Below the pieces are notes generated by a model. That model was not told where the DNA came from, ran no database searches, and saw nothing but the letters and a program-made list of their open reading frames with translations. The position numbers and the translations under genes are program-made. Source: JBJXGV01 sp046160485 (GTDB lineage Bacteria > Orphanbacterota > Orphanbacteria > JBJXGV01). Taken from it: a DNA stretch of 64,000 bases. Positions 42,548-51,745 of the stretch are shown here, piece by piece. Location: the NCBI GenBank assembly GCA_046160485.1, contig JBJXGV010000013.1:11689-75688 (forward strand). Direction: 5' to 3'. Within the stretch, counting starts at the first letter, position 1. Every line of letters starts with the position of its first letter.

Positions 42548-44065
42548 ATGAGCACGAAATTGCGTCCGGACGAGATCGCATCCGTCATCAAGAAGCAGAT
42601 CGAGGGATTTCAGCAGGCGCTCGTCGTCGACGAGGTCGGCACGGTCCTCGAGTTGGGCGACGGTATCGCCCGCGTTCACGGCCTCCGCTCCGCCCTCTCC
42701 GGCGAGATGCTCGATTTCGGCAAGAACGTCTTCGGCATCGCGCTGAACCTCGAGGAAGATTCGATCGGCGCCGTCATCCTCGGCGACTACAAACACATCA
42801 AGGAAGGCGATGAAGTCCGGCGCACGGGCCGCGTCATCGAGGTGCCGGTCGGCGAGGTGATGATCGGGCGCGTCGTGAATCCGCTCGGACAACCGCTCGA
42901 CAACAAGGGCCCGGTGAAGAGCACCGCGACGCGCCCGCTCGAGTTCAAAGCGCCGGGCGTCGTCGAGCGCCAGCCCGTGAAGGTGCCGCTGCAGACCGGC
43001 ATCAAGGCGATCGACTCGATGATTCCGATCGGGCGTGGACAGCGCGAACTGATCATCGGCGACCGCGGAACGGGCAAGACCGCCATCGCCGTCGACGCGA
43101 TCATCAACCAGAAGAACTCCGGCGTTATCTGCGTGTACATCGCGATTGGACAGAAGGCTTCGACCGTCGCGAGCGTCGTCGACCGGCTCGAGAAAAACGG
43201 CGCGATGGCCTACACGATCGTCGTGATGGCGGCCGCGAACGACCCGGCGCCGATGCAGTACATCGCGGCGTACGCAGGCTGCGCGATGGCCGAGTACTTC
43301 ATGTACTCGAAGAACAAGGACACGCTCGTCATTTACGACGACCTCTCGAAGCAGGCCGCCGCGTACCGGCAGCTCGCGCTTCTGCTCAAGCGCCCGCCTG
43401 GACGCGAGGCGTACCCCGGAGACGTTTTCTATCTGCACTCGCGCTTGCTCGAGCGCTCGGTCAAGCTCAACGACGCGCTCGGCGGCGGCTCGCTCACCGC
43501 GCTTCCGATCATCGAGACGCAGGCGGGCGACGTGTCGGCGTACATCCCGACGAACGTCATCTCGATCACCGACGGGCAGATTTATCTCATCCCGGATCTC
43601 TTCTTTGCGGGGGTGCGGCCCGCCGTGCACGTCGGCATCTCGGTGTCGCGCGTCGGCGGCAACGCGCAGACGAAGGCGATGAAGAAGATCGCCGGCGGGT
43701 TGCGGCTCGACCTCGCGCAGTTCCGCGAGCTCGAGGCGTTCGCGCAGCTCGGCACCGACCTCGACAAGGCGACGCAAGCGCAGCTCGACCGCGGCATCCG
43801 GCTCGTCGAGATTCTCAAGCAGCCGCAGTACCAGCCGATGCCGACCGAGGAGCAGATCGCGATCATCTTCGCGGGAACGCGCGGCTTCCTCGACGACGTG
43901 CCGGTCGCGAACGTGCGCGCGTTCGAGCGCGACTTCCTCGCGTTCATGCGCTCGAGCAAGGCCGACCTCCTGAAGAAGATCGCCGACGTGAAGGATCTGC
44001 CGAAGGAAATCGACGAGGCGCTCGTCGCCGCGATCGGCGAGTTCAAGAAATCGTGGAAGGCGTAG
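42548..44065 (+). CDS. atpA: ATP synthase subunit alpha
   Basis: 505 residues. Walker A GDRGTGKTAIAVDAIINQK near 170; ALRSALSGEMLDF near 45; ATP synthase alpha/beta signature with PAVHVGISVSRVGGNAQ near 360; Arg finger in the same stretch. Non-catalytic nucleotide-binding subunit of F1. ATG 42548 with AAAGGTG upstream. Normally atpG follows directly; here a 168-bp inverted-repeat element and a DUF2442 gene lie between. Confidence 0.97.
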   Translation: MSTKLRPDEIASVIKKQIEGFQQALVVDEVGTVLELGDGIARVHGLRSALSGEMLDFGKNVFGIALNLEEDSIGAVILGDYKHIKEGDEVRRTGRVIEVPVGEVMIGRVVNPLGQPLDNKGPVKSTATRPLEFKAPGVVERQPVKVPLQTGIKAIDSMIPIGRGQRELIIGDRGTGKTAIAVDAIINQKNSGVICVYIAIGQKASTVASVVDRLEKNGAMAYTIVVMAAANDPAPMQYIAAYAGCAMAEYFMYSKNKDTLVIYDDLSKQAAAYRQLALLLKRPPGREAYPGDVFYLHSRLLERSVKLNDALGGGSLTALPIIETQAGDVSAYIPTNVISITDGQIYLIPDLFFAGVRPAVHVGISVSRVGGNAQTKAMKKIAGGLRLDLAQFRELEAFAQLGTDLDKATQAQLDRGIRLVEILKQPQYQPMPTEEQIAIIFAGTRGFLDDVPVANVRAFERDFLAFMRSSKADLLKKIADVKDLPKEIDEALVAAIGEFKKSWKA

Positions 44066-44091
44066 GCGTGGGGGTTGCGGCGAGAAGCGGC

Positions 44092-44259
44092 GCGCGGGGG
44101 CGCGTTACCGGCCGCCCGGGTCGCTCGCCTCGTGCTGACGCAACTCGGCTCGCTCGACGATCGCGACGGCCGCTCTTAATGCGCTGCGCGGCATTTATCT
44201 CGTTTTCATGCGGCGGCCTGCGATCGACGACCCGGGCGGCCGGTAACGCGCCCCCGCGC
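44092..44259. mobile_element. 168-bp MITE-like element with 32-bp perfect terminal inverted repeats
   Basis: Bases 44092-44123 (GCGCGGGGGCGCGTTACCGG...) and 44228-44259 are exact inverted repeats of 32 bases with 104 bases between them. No coding region or transposase lies inside. No clear target duplication is seen at the ends. It sits in the atpA-DUF2442 gap. It may be a MITE-like insertion, or a long stem-loop acting on the transcript. Confidence 0.55.
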
Positions 44260-44321
44260 TCGAGTCTTCGATGCGGGGACTGGCAGAGCTTGACGGCGAG
44301 CGCCCCGCGGACTAGCGCGCT

Positions 44322-44624
44322 ATGAGCCCGATGGTGCTCCACATCCGAGGCGCGAAAGCCTGTGGACCGCATTCACTCGTCGTCGAATTCGATGATGGAG
44401 TCACGAAGCGAGTGAATCTGAAGCCGCTACTGACGGGCCCCGTGTTCGAACCGCTCCTCGACCCGCTCTACTTCGCCCGGGTCACGGTCGACCCGACGTG
44501 CGGTACCGTCGTATGGCCCAACGGGGCCGATCTCGCGCCAGAAGCTCTGCGCGATCTCCCCGAAGAACCGGAGTCGAGCACGGAGCGGCCGGGATCGAAC
44601 ACCGACTCGCGAGGGGGCATCTAG
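44322..44624 (+). CDS. DUF2442 domain protein
   Basis: 100 residues. The pattern LVVEFDDGVTKRVNLKPLL, GPVFEPLLDPLYFARVTVDP, GTVVWPNGADLAPEAL is the DUF2442 signature. Genes of this family usually pair with DUF4160 or occur in toxin-antitoxin-like cassettes; no partner is seen here. The tail (from about 80) is Ser/Glu/Arg-rich. It lies inside the ATP synthase operon, 4 bases before atpG, which is an unexpected place. ATG 44322 or 44331. Confidence 0.9.
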   Translation: MSPMVLHIRGAKACGPHSLVVEFDDGVTKRVNLKPLLTGPVFEPLLDPLYFARVTVDPTCGTVVWPNGADLAPEALRDLPEEPESSTERPGSNTDSRGGI

Positions 44625-44627
44625 CGA

Positions 44628-45524
44628 ATGGCAAAGGCACGCGAGTTTAAGCGGCGGCTCCGCGCGCTTGGGAAGACCAAGCAGATCACGAAGACGATGG
44701 AGCTCGTCGCGACGTCGAAGATGAAGAAGACGCAGGAGCGTGTGACGGCGGCGCGGCCGTTTACGCGGAAGCTCGCGGAGATTCTTGCGTCGCTCGACAT
44801 CGCCGCGATCGCCGCGTCGTCGGGCTCGCGCTTTCCGCTTCTTGCGGCGCGCGAAACGGTGTCGCGCGTGGCCGTCGTGTCGCTCACGTCGAACCGCGGC
44901 CTCGCGGGCGCGCTCAACGCGAACGTCATCCGCGCTACGAAGCAGCTCGTCGCGGGCCTCGAAGAATCGAACACGAAGGTCGATCTGCACGCCTTCGGCA
45001 AGAAGGGGATCGCGGCGTTTCGCTACGCGAAGTTCGCGATGAAGTCGACGAGCATCGAGCTGACGGACAAGCCGGACTACCGTATCGCGGAGCGACTCGG
45101 CGACGAAATGATCGCGGCGTTCACCGCGGGCGAGATCGACGAGCTGCGGCTTGTGTACCCCGCGTTCCGCTCGCTCGTGTCGCAGCCGCCGACGGTCGAG
45201 GTGATCCTCCCGCTCGGCAGCATGATCGAGAAGATGGTCGCGGCGAGCGGGGGATTGGCGTCGAACGCCGAGTTCATCCTCGAGCCGTCGCCCGAAGTCA
45301 TTCTCGACGCGCTCTTGCCGCTCTTCGTGAAGAACGGAATCTACCGCGCGATGCTCGAGATGGCCGCGAGCGAGCAGGCCGCGCGCCGCGTCGCGATGAA
45401 GAACGCAACCGACAACGCGGACGACATCATGACGATCCTCTCGCGTCAGTACAATCGCGCGCGCCAGGCGCAGATTACGCAGGAACTCGCCGAGATCGTC
45501 GGCGGCGCGAACGCGCTCGAATAG
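44628..45524 (+). CDS. atpG: ATP synthase subunit gamma
   Basis: 298 residues. N-terminal helix KAREFKRRLRALGKTKQITK with TMELVATSKMKKTQERV, central SLTSNRGLAGALNANVIR, and C-terminal helix ARRVAMKNATDNADDIMTIL then SRQYNRARQAQITQELAEIV: the two-helix shaft that rotates within F1. It ends the operon; the beta and epsilon genes (atpD, atpC) that usually follow are not found, and a SnoaL-like gene comes next. Confidence 0.95.
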   Translation: MAKAREFKRRLRALGKTKQITKTMELVATSKMKKTQERVTAARPFTRKLAEILASLDIAAIAASSGSRFPLLAARETVSRVAVVSLTSNRGLAGALNANVIRATKQLVAGLEESNTKVDLHAFGKKGIAAFRYAKFAMKSTSIELTDKPDYRIAERLGDEMIAAFTAGEIDELRLVYPAFRSLVSQPPTVEVILPLGSMIEKMVAASGGLASNAEFILEPSPEVILDALLPLFVKNGIYRAMLEMAASEQAARRVAMKNATDNADDIMTILSRQYNRARQAQITQELAEIVGGANALE

Positions 45525-45658
45525 GCACACGCACGACCGAGGTTCCTCGCCTCGGCAGAAGACGTGGAACGCGCAGCGCGATACGTGCGCTAGGCGTCGG
45601 CCCGTCAGTGATTTCCGCCACGCATCACACGACCGATTCATCGAGGAAGGAGAGACAC

Positions 45659-46138
45659 GTGCCAGCTATCGTGATGGTCCGGTTTCTACTCGCGCTCTTC
45701 GTCGTTGCGGCGGGGCACTCGGCTGCCGCGGCACTCACCGCCGCGGACTCGACGGCCATTCGAGCCGTCGAGAACGAATATGTTGCAGCGTGGCTGCGCG
45801 ACGACGTCGCTGGCGTTCTGGCGACCTTTGACAGCACGGCGACAATCTTGCCGCCGGGAAAACTGCCGATCTCGGGAGCGAGCGCGATCCGCGATCATTG
45901 GTGGCCGCAGGACGGGTCCACCACGAAGATCACGGCGTTCGAGTGGGCAATCGAAGAAATCGGCGGCGCCGAAGCGTACGCGTTCACCCGCGGAATCTCG
46001 ACAGTCAGTTGGACGTACGACAAGGACGAGACCCACCAGGAGGCGACGGTGCGGAGCCCCAATCTCACGCTCCTACGAAAGCGTCCGGATGGGACGTGGC
46101 GAATCACGCATCAGATGTGGGGGCCGCCGATCAAGTAA
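45659..46138 (+). CDS. secreted SnoaL-like (DUF4440) protein
   Basis: GTG 45659 with GGAAGGAGAG upstream; 159 residues. Signal peptide (FLLALFVVAAGHSAAAA), then a DUF4440/SnoaL-type NTF2 fold: AVENEYVAAWLRDDVAGVLA, FDSTATILPPGKLPISGASA, IRDHWW, and RPDGTWRITHQMWG at the end. These proteins bind small hydrophobic ligands, some as cyclases or isomerases, and are often of unknown role. It stands alone between atpG and the glycosyltransferase. Confidence 0.85.
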   Translation: MPAIVMVRFLLALFVVAAGHSAAAALTAADSTAIRAVENEYVAAWLRDDVAGVLATFDSTATILPPGKLPISGASAIRDHWWPQDGSTTKITAFEWAIEEIGGAEAYAFTRGISTVSWTYDKDETHQEATVRSPNLTLLRKRPDGTWRITHQMWGPPIK

Positions 46139-46206
46139 CGCAGCCTGGCGCGGCGTAGCAGGCGCGACGCGCGCAGCACGACCGCCGTTCGTGCGAGTGC
46201 AGTACA

Positions 46207-47436
46207 ATGGCGCGCGTGCCGGCCAAGCCTGTCTCGTTCTGCATCGTCAACTTCAACGGCGAGGATGTTCTGGCCGCGACGCTGACGGCCGTGCGCGAGA
46301 CGGTGCGAGAGCGTGGGGCGCGAGCGTCGGGCGAGGCGGGCGCGGACGCGGCAGAATCCGGGACGACTCTCGCGGGTGACGACGTCATCCTCGTCGATGA
46401 CGCGTCGAACGATCGCAGCGTGGAGATTGTCGAGCGCGGCTTTCCGTTCGTGCACGTCGTGCGGCAGACGGCGCGCGCCGGACCCGCCGCGGCGCGCAAC
46501 ATCGCGTGGCGACTTGCGGCGCACGACACAGTCCTCTTCCTCGACAACGATCTGAGTCTTGCGTCCGGATGCGTCGACGCGCTCGCGGCGGCGCTCGACG
46601 CGAACCCGCGCGCGGTGGCGGCGATGCCGTGCGTGGTGCGCGCCGATGCACCGGACACGGTGCAGTACGATGGCGCCGGCGCGCACGTCCTCGGGCTCAT
46701 GACGCTCGACAACGCCGAGCAACCGCTCGCGCAGATCGGCGACGCGACTCGCGAGATCGGCTCGATCGTGTCGTGCTGCATGATGGTCGACAGGCGCCGA
46801 TTCGACGCTCTCGGCTTCGCTGAGCCGCGAACCGGCGCTGGCGCGCGGGCCGAATCGCTCGCGCCGCGCGCGCCACGCGCGGCGGTCGCAGCGCTGAACA
46901 CCGCGGACCCCTTCGATGCGGCATTCGGGATTTACCTCGAGGATCACGACTTCGGATTGCGTGTGCGGCTTGCGGGGAGTGCGCTGCTGGCGGTCCCGCG
47001 CGCGCGCGCGATGCACGGGCGCGGCACGCGCGGCCTCTCGCTGCGGCGCTCGGGCGTGTATGCGCGCGCGCGCGTTGTTGCCCTCATGCGTAACCGGTGG
47101 CGTGTGCTCCTGCGAAACTACGCGCTCCGCACCCTCATCGTGCTCGCGCCGGCGCTCGCGGTGTTCGAACTCGCGCAGCTCGCCGGCGCCCTCGCGCGCG
47201 GCTGGCTCGGCGCGTGGTGGCAGGCGCTGGGCGAGTGCGTCCGCTCGCTCCCGGCGATCGCGCGCGACCGGGGCGCGATTCAGCGCGCCCGCCGCGTCCC
47301 CGACCGCGCGCTCCTCGCGTGCGCCGCCTCGCCCTTCGCGCGCGGCCTCGCGCGCCACGCGCCCGAGCGCCTCGCACAATCGCTCGTCGAGGCGTTCATC
47401 CGAGCCTTTTGGTCTGTCGTTCAGAAATTGCTCTAA
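46207..47436 (+). CDS. family 2 glycosyltransferase
   Basis: 409 residues. GT-A fold: VSFCIVNFNGEDVLAATLTA, DDVILVDDASNDRSVEIVE near 60, VVRQTARAGPAAARNIAWRL and the metal-binding TVLFLDNDLSLASG near 110. It transfers sugar from a nucleotide sugar, probably in cell-surface polysaccharide synthesis. A C-terminal amphipathic or hydrophobic part (TLIVLAPALAVFELAQLAGA) may bind the membrane. The acceptor and donor cannot be told. A repeat-rich Ala/Arg insert near 225-240 is unusual. Confidence 0.88.
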   Translation: MARVPAKPVSFCIVNFNGEDVLAATLTAVRETVRERGARASGEAGADAAESGTTLAGDDVILVDDASNDRSVEIVERGFPFVHVVRQTARAGPAAARNIAWRLAAHDTVLFLDNDLSLASGCVDALAAALDANPRAVAAMPCVVRADAPDTVQYDGAGAHVLGLMTLDNAEQPLAQIGDATREIGSIVSCCMMVDRRRFDALGFAEPRTGAGARAESLAPRAPRAAVAALNTADPFDAAFGIYLEDHDFGLRVRLAGSALLAVPRARAMHGRGTRGLSLRRSGVYARARVVALMRNRWRVLLRNYALRTLIVLAPALAVFELAQLAGALARGWLGAWWQALGECVRSLPAIARDRGAIQRARRVPDRALLACAASPFARGLARHAPERLAQSLVEAFIRAFWSVVQKLL

Positions 47437-47740
47437 CCAATCGCCCGCGGGCGCGCAGCCACGCGACGCGTTCGAACGCACGACGAATGCGAGAACGCAA
47501 CCGCATCGAGCGCGTGTTTCGCCGAGCCGCGTGTGGGCAACTCGGGTCACACGACACGGGTTGCACAACGAATGGCCGCCCCGTACGATTGCCGTCCGTC
47601 GCGACCCGAGCGGCACGCCGCTCGCGAATGACGTGAGCCACCCGGGGCGCTCATTCCGGCACGCGGCCAGCACCATCTGGTGACGTGCAAGCCCCGCCGT
47701 CGAGGCGGCACCTCAGTTTCACCTCAAGAAGGAGGGTAGT
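47437..47740. other. 304-base gap with no gene recognised
   Basis: GC-rich, no convincing frame with start, ribosome site and codon pattern. The AAGAAGGAGGGTAGT site for the next gene lies at its end. A short inverted repeat (CCGCC...GGCGG) is at about 47696-47709. No RNA gene was recognised. Confidence 0.4.
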
Positions 47741-48202
47741 ATGAACTGGAATCGAATGATTTGGCTCGCAGTCGCGCTGGCAGCTTGCCTCGCGCCCGCA
47801 TCGAACGCCATCGCGGCTGGCTCCGGTAGCATGCCCGCGGGAATCGACGGCCACGCGGTCTGCTTCTACGACGACAAGTCGGGCGATTCCTTCCCAGGTT
47901 TCGTGGGCAGCCTCTCGAACGACATCCGCGTGTTGGCGCTGGGTTTGTCGGAGGGGTCGTCTCTCGGCGAGTTCCTTCTCTATGGAGCAGCGACGCGGAA
48001 CGGTTCCGTGTTCAGCGGAAGTCTCCTTGCTCCCGGCGCGGAGTCGGGGATCTCGGGATTTGTCTTCTTCGTGAACAGGAACAAGACGTGGTGCGGCTAT
48101 GCAATCGAAGGCACGACCGTCGAGGAAGAAGTTTGCGGCACGTGGGATTTCAAGGAGTGCCCGACCGACGACACCTCGACGCCGCGCTGGTTTGAACGCT
48201 AG
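47741..48202 (+). CDS. small secreted protein of unknown function
   Basis: 153 residues with a strong ribosome site (AAGGAGG). Signal peptide MIWLAVALAACLAPASNAIA; mature part AVCFYDDKSGDSFPGFVGSL, then LGEFLLYGAATRNGSVFSGS, and TWCGYAIEGTTVEEEVCGTW, where four Cys could form two disulfides. It looks like a small secreted beta-sheet protein; no family was recognised. A gene-free 336-base region follows. Confidence 0.68.
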   Translation: MNWNRMIWLAVALAACLAPASNAIAAGSGSMPAGIDGHAVCFYDDKSGDSFPGFVGSLSNDIRVLALGLSEGSSLGEFLLYGAATRNGSVFSGSLLAPGAESGISGFVFFVNRNKTWCGYAIEGTTVEEEVCGTWDFKECPTDDTSTPRWFER

Positions 48203-48415
48203 GCGCTGGCGCACGGCGTCACGCAATCCGCGAGACGCGACGTGAAATGGTTCGATGATCGGGGTCGATGGGTAGGCGCTCGTCGCGACATCGCCCGGCT
48301 GGCCGCTTTCAGAAAGGCGAAGAAGACGCGTCGCGCGCCTTAGGTTCGGGAGTCGCATCGCCGCGCACCTCGACTCGGCGACTCTCGGCCGCACGGCCCA
48401 GCGCCCTGAAAGAAC

Positions 48416-48453
48416 CGCGACCCCGCGCCGCTCGATGCGGCCGCGGGGTCGCG
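48416..48453 (-). terminator. terminator downstream of the kinase-TPR gene
   Basis: A perfect 12-bp stem (CGCGACCCCGCG / CGCGGGGTCGCG) with a 14-base loop. On the minus strand it is followed by GTTCTTTC. It lies in the 336-base gap (48203-48538) that otherwise holds no gene, about 85 bases past the kinase stop. Confidence 0.6.
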
Positions 48454-48538
48454 TGCATTAGAGCGCCGCGGCCGACCGTCGCTCGCGAGGCGCGCACGAT
48501 CGCTCGGCGGATGGAGATCGGTAGCGAACTGCGGAAGA

Positions 48539-51166
48539 TCAGCGAATCTCGGCGAGCCGCGCCTCGACGGTCGCCGCGCGTGCTTGCCGGGCCGCGTCCG
48601 TCGCGCCACTCCCCGAGCGCAACATCGCGGCGTACTCCCGCAGCGCTTTCTCGAGCGACTCGTCTTTCCGGTTCGCCTCCGTGTCGAGAATCGCGATGAC
48701 GCGCTCGTAGCTCGCGGCCGCGCGCGGGTTCTCGCCGGCAGCCGCTAGCGCCTCCGCGAGCGTGAGGTGCGCGTAGGCGGCGGTGACGTGCGCGCTCCCG
48801 AGCGCGCGTTCGATGATCCCGACGGCCTGCTCCGCCGGCTCGAGCGCGCCGCGCGCGTCTCCCGCGCGCAGTCGCACGAGCGCGAGGTTCGACAGGTCGC
48901 CGCCGACCATGTCGTGTTCGGCGCCATAGACCTTCGTGCGGATCGCGAGCGCGCGCCGCGCCAGCGAGTCCGCGGCCGCATGGCGGTCCTCCTCGCTCGC
49001 GATTTGCGAGAGGCTGCTGAGCGCCGCCGCCACTTGCGGATGTTCCGGTCCGAGCGACGCCTCCCAGATACGTAGCGTCCGCTCGAACAGCGGTCGTGCG
49101 GCGCCGAAACCGTCCCGCTCCATGTGGATGTTCGCGAGGCTGAAGAGCGGCGCCGCAAGATCGGAATGCTCCGAGCCCAGCGCGCGCTCGCGGATCGCGA
49201 TCGCGCGCGAGAGGAGCGCGGTGGCGCCATCCAGGTCTCCGACGCGCGTGCGCAGAAGCGCAACGTTGTTCAGGCTGCTCGCAACGTCAATGTGTTCCGC
49301 CCCGAAGACGCGTTCGCGAATCGCGAGCGCCTCCCCGGCGAGCGCGAGCGATCCCTTCGTGTCTCCCGTGCGCCGGTACAGATTCGCGAGACGGTCGAGC
49401 GACGAGGCGACCTCCGTCTCCTCGGCGCCGGGCGTCGTGCGGTGGATGTCGACGGCGCGCTCGAGGATCGGTTGCGCGTCACCGTAGAGGCCGAGGTTCG
49501 CGTAGACGCCGCCGATCGAGCGCAGGAGCCGCGCCTGCACGAGCGGCTGCTCGGCCAGATCCTTCTCGACGCGCTGCGCGCCGCGCTCGAGGATCTCGCG
49601 CGCCGTGACGCTCTGCCCGCGCGCTTCGCTCGGATCGGAAACACGAAACAGCCCCTCGAGGAACTCGGCGGTGGAGCGCGCGGTTTCCGCTTCGACGTTG
49701 GCGCGGTCGCGCTCGGCGCGCGTGCGCCCGAGTTGCACCGACATGGCGACACCGAAAGCGGAGAGCAGGACGACGACGAGAGCGCCCGCCGCGACGGGCG
49801 CCGGATTCCGGCGCACGAACTTCGCGGTCCGGTATCGCACGGTGTCGGGACGCGCCATCACCGGCAACCCTTCGAGATGGCGGCGAATGTCGTCGTCGAG
49901 TTGGTCGACCGACCCGTAGCGGCGCTCGGGCTCCTTGCGCATCGCCATCAGCACGATCATGTCGAGATCGCCGGAGAGTGCGCGCGAGCGGCGCCGCGGC
50001 GAATCGCCGGTCGGCGCGGCTCGATCCGGCGCGCCCGCCGGCGCGCTCGTGCTCGCGCTCGCCGCCCCAGCCGCCGCCGCGCCGCGAACGACCGTGCTCG
50101 GCCGCGCGGGAGGCGTGTCGCAGATCATTCGCTCGAGATCGGAGAGCGACGTGTCGCTCGGAAACGGCGAGCGCCCCGCGAGCAGTTCGTAGAGAACCAC
50201 GCCGAGCGAATAGACGTCGGTCGCCGTCGTCGTCGGCTCGCCGCGAATCTGCTCCGGGCTCGCGTAGCGCGGCGTCATCATCCGCAGCGCCGTCACCGTT
50301 GCGACGACGCGCTCGCCGCTTGCGTCTCCGTCACCAATCTCCGCCTCGAGCACCTTCGCGATGCCGAAGTCGAGCAGCTTCGGCACGCCGTCGCGCGTTA
50401 CGAAGATGTTGCTCGGTTTCAGATCGCGGTGGACGACGAGCGAGCGGTGCGCGTGCGCGACCGCGGCGCAGACGCCGCGAAACAGCGCGAGGCGCTCGCG
50501 CACCGACAGCCCGCGCGCGTCGCAGTAGCGATCGATCGGCGTTCCGTCGACGTACTCCATGGCGATGTACGGGCGGCCATCGTCCGTAGCGCCGCCGTCG
50601 ATGAGCCGCGCGATGTTCGGATGGACGAGCCCGGCGAGGAGCCGCCGCTCGGTGATGAAACGCCGAAGGATTTCGTCGGTGTCGAGGCCGCGCTTGATGA
50701 CTTTGAGCGCGACCTGCATGCGGAAGCCGTGCTCGGCGTCGTCGCGCTCGGCGAGGTAGACGCTGCTCATGCCGCCGGCGCCAATGCGGCGTAGGATGCG
50801 ATACGGGCCGATCTGTGCGCCGGCGAGATCGTCCGGGACGTGGCTCGCGCGGGCGGCGGCGGGCGCGTGCGTGTCGGTCGCGCTATCAGCGTGCGGCGTC
50901 GCCGCACTCGCGAGAGGCGCCGCCAGTGCCGGTGTGTCGAGGAAGCCGCGCGCGCTATCGTCCGCGGCGAGGAGCGATGCGACCTCGGCCGCGAGGCGCG
51001 TGTCGCCAGCGCACTCGGAGGCGAGGAACGCGGTGCGCGCCTCGTTCGGAAGGTCGACGGCGCGCGAGAAGAGCGCCTCGATCAAGTCGGCGCGATCACG
51101 GCAATCGCGGCGTTCGCTACCACCGCGCGCTTCAGACGGGTTACCGCTCTCGTCGCGCGCGCCCAT
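48539..51166 (-). CDS. eukaryotic-type Ser/Thr protein kinase with TPR tail
   Basis: 875 residues. Kinase domain at about 120-400: glycine loop ILRRIGAGGMSSVYLAERDD, Lys in VALKVIKRG, catalytic VVHRDLKPSNIFVTRDG, DFG in LLDFGIAKVLEAE, and the RYASPEQIRGEPTTTATDVY activation segment. A membrane helix follows near 455-475 (VAAGALVVVLLSAFGVAMSV), then about seven TPR units of the kinesin-light-chain type (IRERALGSEHSDLAAPLFSL). It probably senses an outside signal and phosphorylates unknown targets. It starts 3 bases after the ECF sigma gene, a common pairing in acidobacteria-like genomes. Confidence 0.95.
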   Translation of the reverse strand: MGARDESGNPSEARGGSERRDCRDRADLIEALFSRAVDLPNEARTAFLASECAGDTRLAAEVASLLAADDSARGFLDTPALAAPLASAATPHADSATDTHAPAAARASHVPDDLAGAQIGPYRILRRIGAGGMSSVYLAERDDAEHGFRMQVALKVIKRGLDTDEILRRFITERRLLAGLVHPNIARLIDGGATDDGRPYIAMEYVDGTPIDRYCDARGLSVRERLALFRGVCAAVAHAHRSLVVHRDLKPSNIFVTRDGVPKLLDFGIAKVLEAEIGDGDASGERVVATVTALRMMTPRYASPEQIRGEPTTTATDVYSLGVVLYELLAGRSPFPSDTSLSDLERMICDTPPARPSTVVRGAAAAGAASASTSAPAGAPDRAAPTGDSPRRRSRALSGDLDMIVLMAMRKEPERRYGSVDQLDDDIRRHLEGLPVMARPDTVRYRTAKFVRRNPAPVAAGALVVVLLSAFGVAMSVQLGRTRAERDRANVEAETARSTAEFLEGLFRVSDPSEARGQSVTAREILERGAQRVEKDLAEQPLVQARLLRSIGGVYANLGLYGDAQPILERAVDIHRTTPGAEETEVASSLDRLANLYRRTGDTKGSLALAGEALAIRERVFGAEHIDVASSLNNVALLRTRVGDLDGATALLSRAIAIRERALGSEHSDLAAPLFSLANIHMERDGFGAARPLFERTLRIWEASLGPEHPQVAAALSSLSQIASEEDRHAAADSLARRALAIRTKVYGAEHDMVGGDLSNLALVRLRAGDARGALEPAEQAVGIIERALGSAHVTAAYAHLTLAEALAAAGENPRAAASYERVIAILDTEANRKDESLEKALREYAAMLRSGSGATDAARQARAATVEARLAEIR

Positions 51167-51169
51167 GCG

Positions 51170-51745
51170 TCATCCCGCCTCGGCGCCGCGCAACTCGCGG
51201 AAGAGCCACGCGCGCGCGAATCGCCATTGCCGCTCGACGGTCGAGAGGCTCGTGCCGGTCACCGCGGCCACCTCCTCGTTCGTCAGACCGCCGAAGAATC
51301 GCATCTCGACGATCCGCGCCTTCTCCGGCTCGTCGGACGCGAAACGCGTGAGCGCGTCGTCGAGCGCGACGAGTTCGGCGGGAGTTTGCTCTGGCGCGAT
51401 GTCGAGCGCCGCTTCGATCGGCAACTTCTCGCCGCCGCCGCCGCGCCGCGCCGCGGCGCGCGCGCGAGCATGGTCGATCAGGATGCGCCGAATCGCCTGC
51501 GACGCGACCGCGAAGAAGTGCGCGCGGTTCTGCCACTCGACGCGTTTCTGGTCGACGAGCCGCAGGTACGCCTCGTGCACGAGCGCGGTCGCTTGCAGCG
51601 TGTGGTCGCCGCGCTCGTCGTCGAGGTGGCGCTGCGCGAGGCGGCGCAGTTCGTCGTACACGAGCGGCAGAAGCCGGTCGAGCGCGTCGCGGTTTCCGCC
51701 GCTTGCGTCCTTCAGTATCTGCGTCACATCGCTCGATGCTGTCAT
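51170..51745 (-). CDS. ECF-type sigma factor paired with a Ser/Thr kinase
   Basis: 191 residues of the ECF/sigma-70-like family: MTASSDVTQILKDASGGNRD, YDELRRLAQRHLDDERGDHT, ALVHEAYLRLVDQK, and the region-4 helix-turn-helix GGLTNEEVAAVTGTSLSTVE. The group is usually located beside kinases like the one downstream and is thought to act without a classical anti-sigma. Start ATG 51745 with a GGGGA site. The two genes form an operon that reads away from the secreted protein at 52052. Confidence 0.92.
   Translation of the reverse strand: MTASSDVTQILKDASGGNRDALDRLLPLVYDELRRLAQRHLDDERGDHTLQATALVHEAYLRLVDQKRVEWQNRAHFFAVASQAIRRILIDHARARAAARRGGGGEKLPIEAALDIAPEQTPAELVALDDALTRFASDEPEKARIVEMRFFGGLTNEEVAAVTGTSLSTVERQWRFARAWLFRELRGAEAG

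Noticed and set aside
47437..47740. Possible tRNA or small RNA in the gap
   Set aside because: No cloverleaf pattern, T-loop sequence or promoter could be made out by eye.
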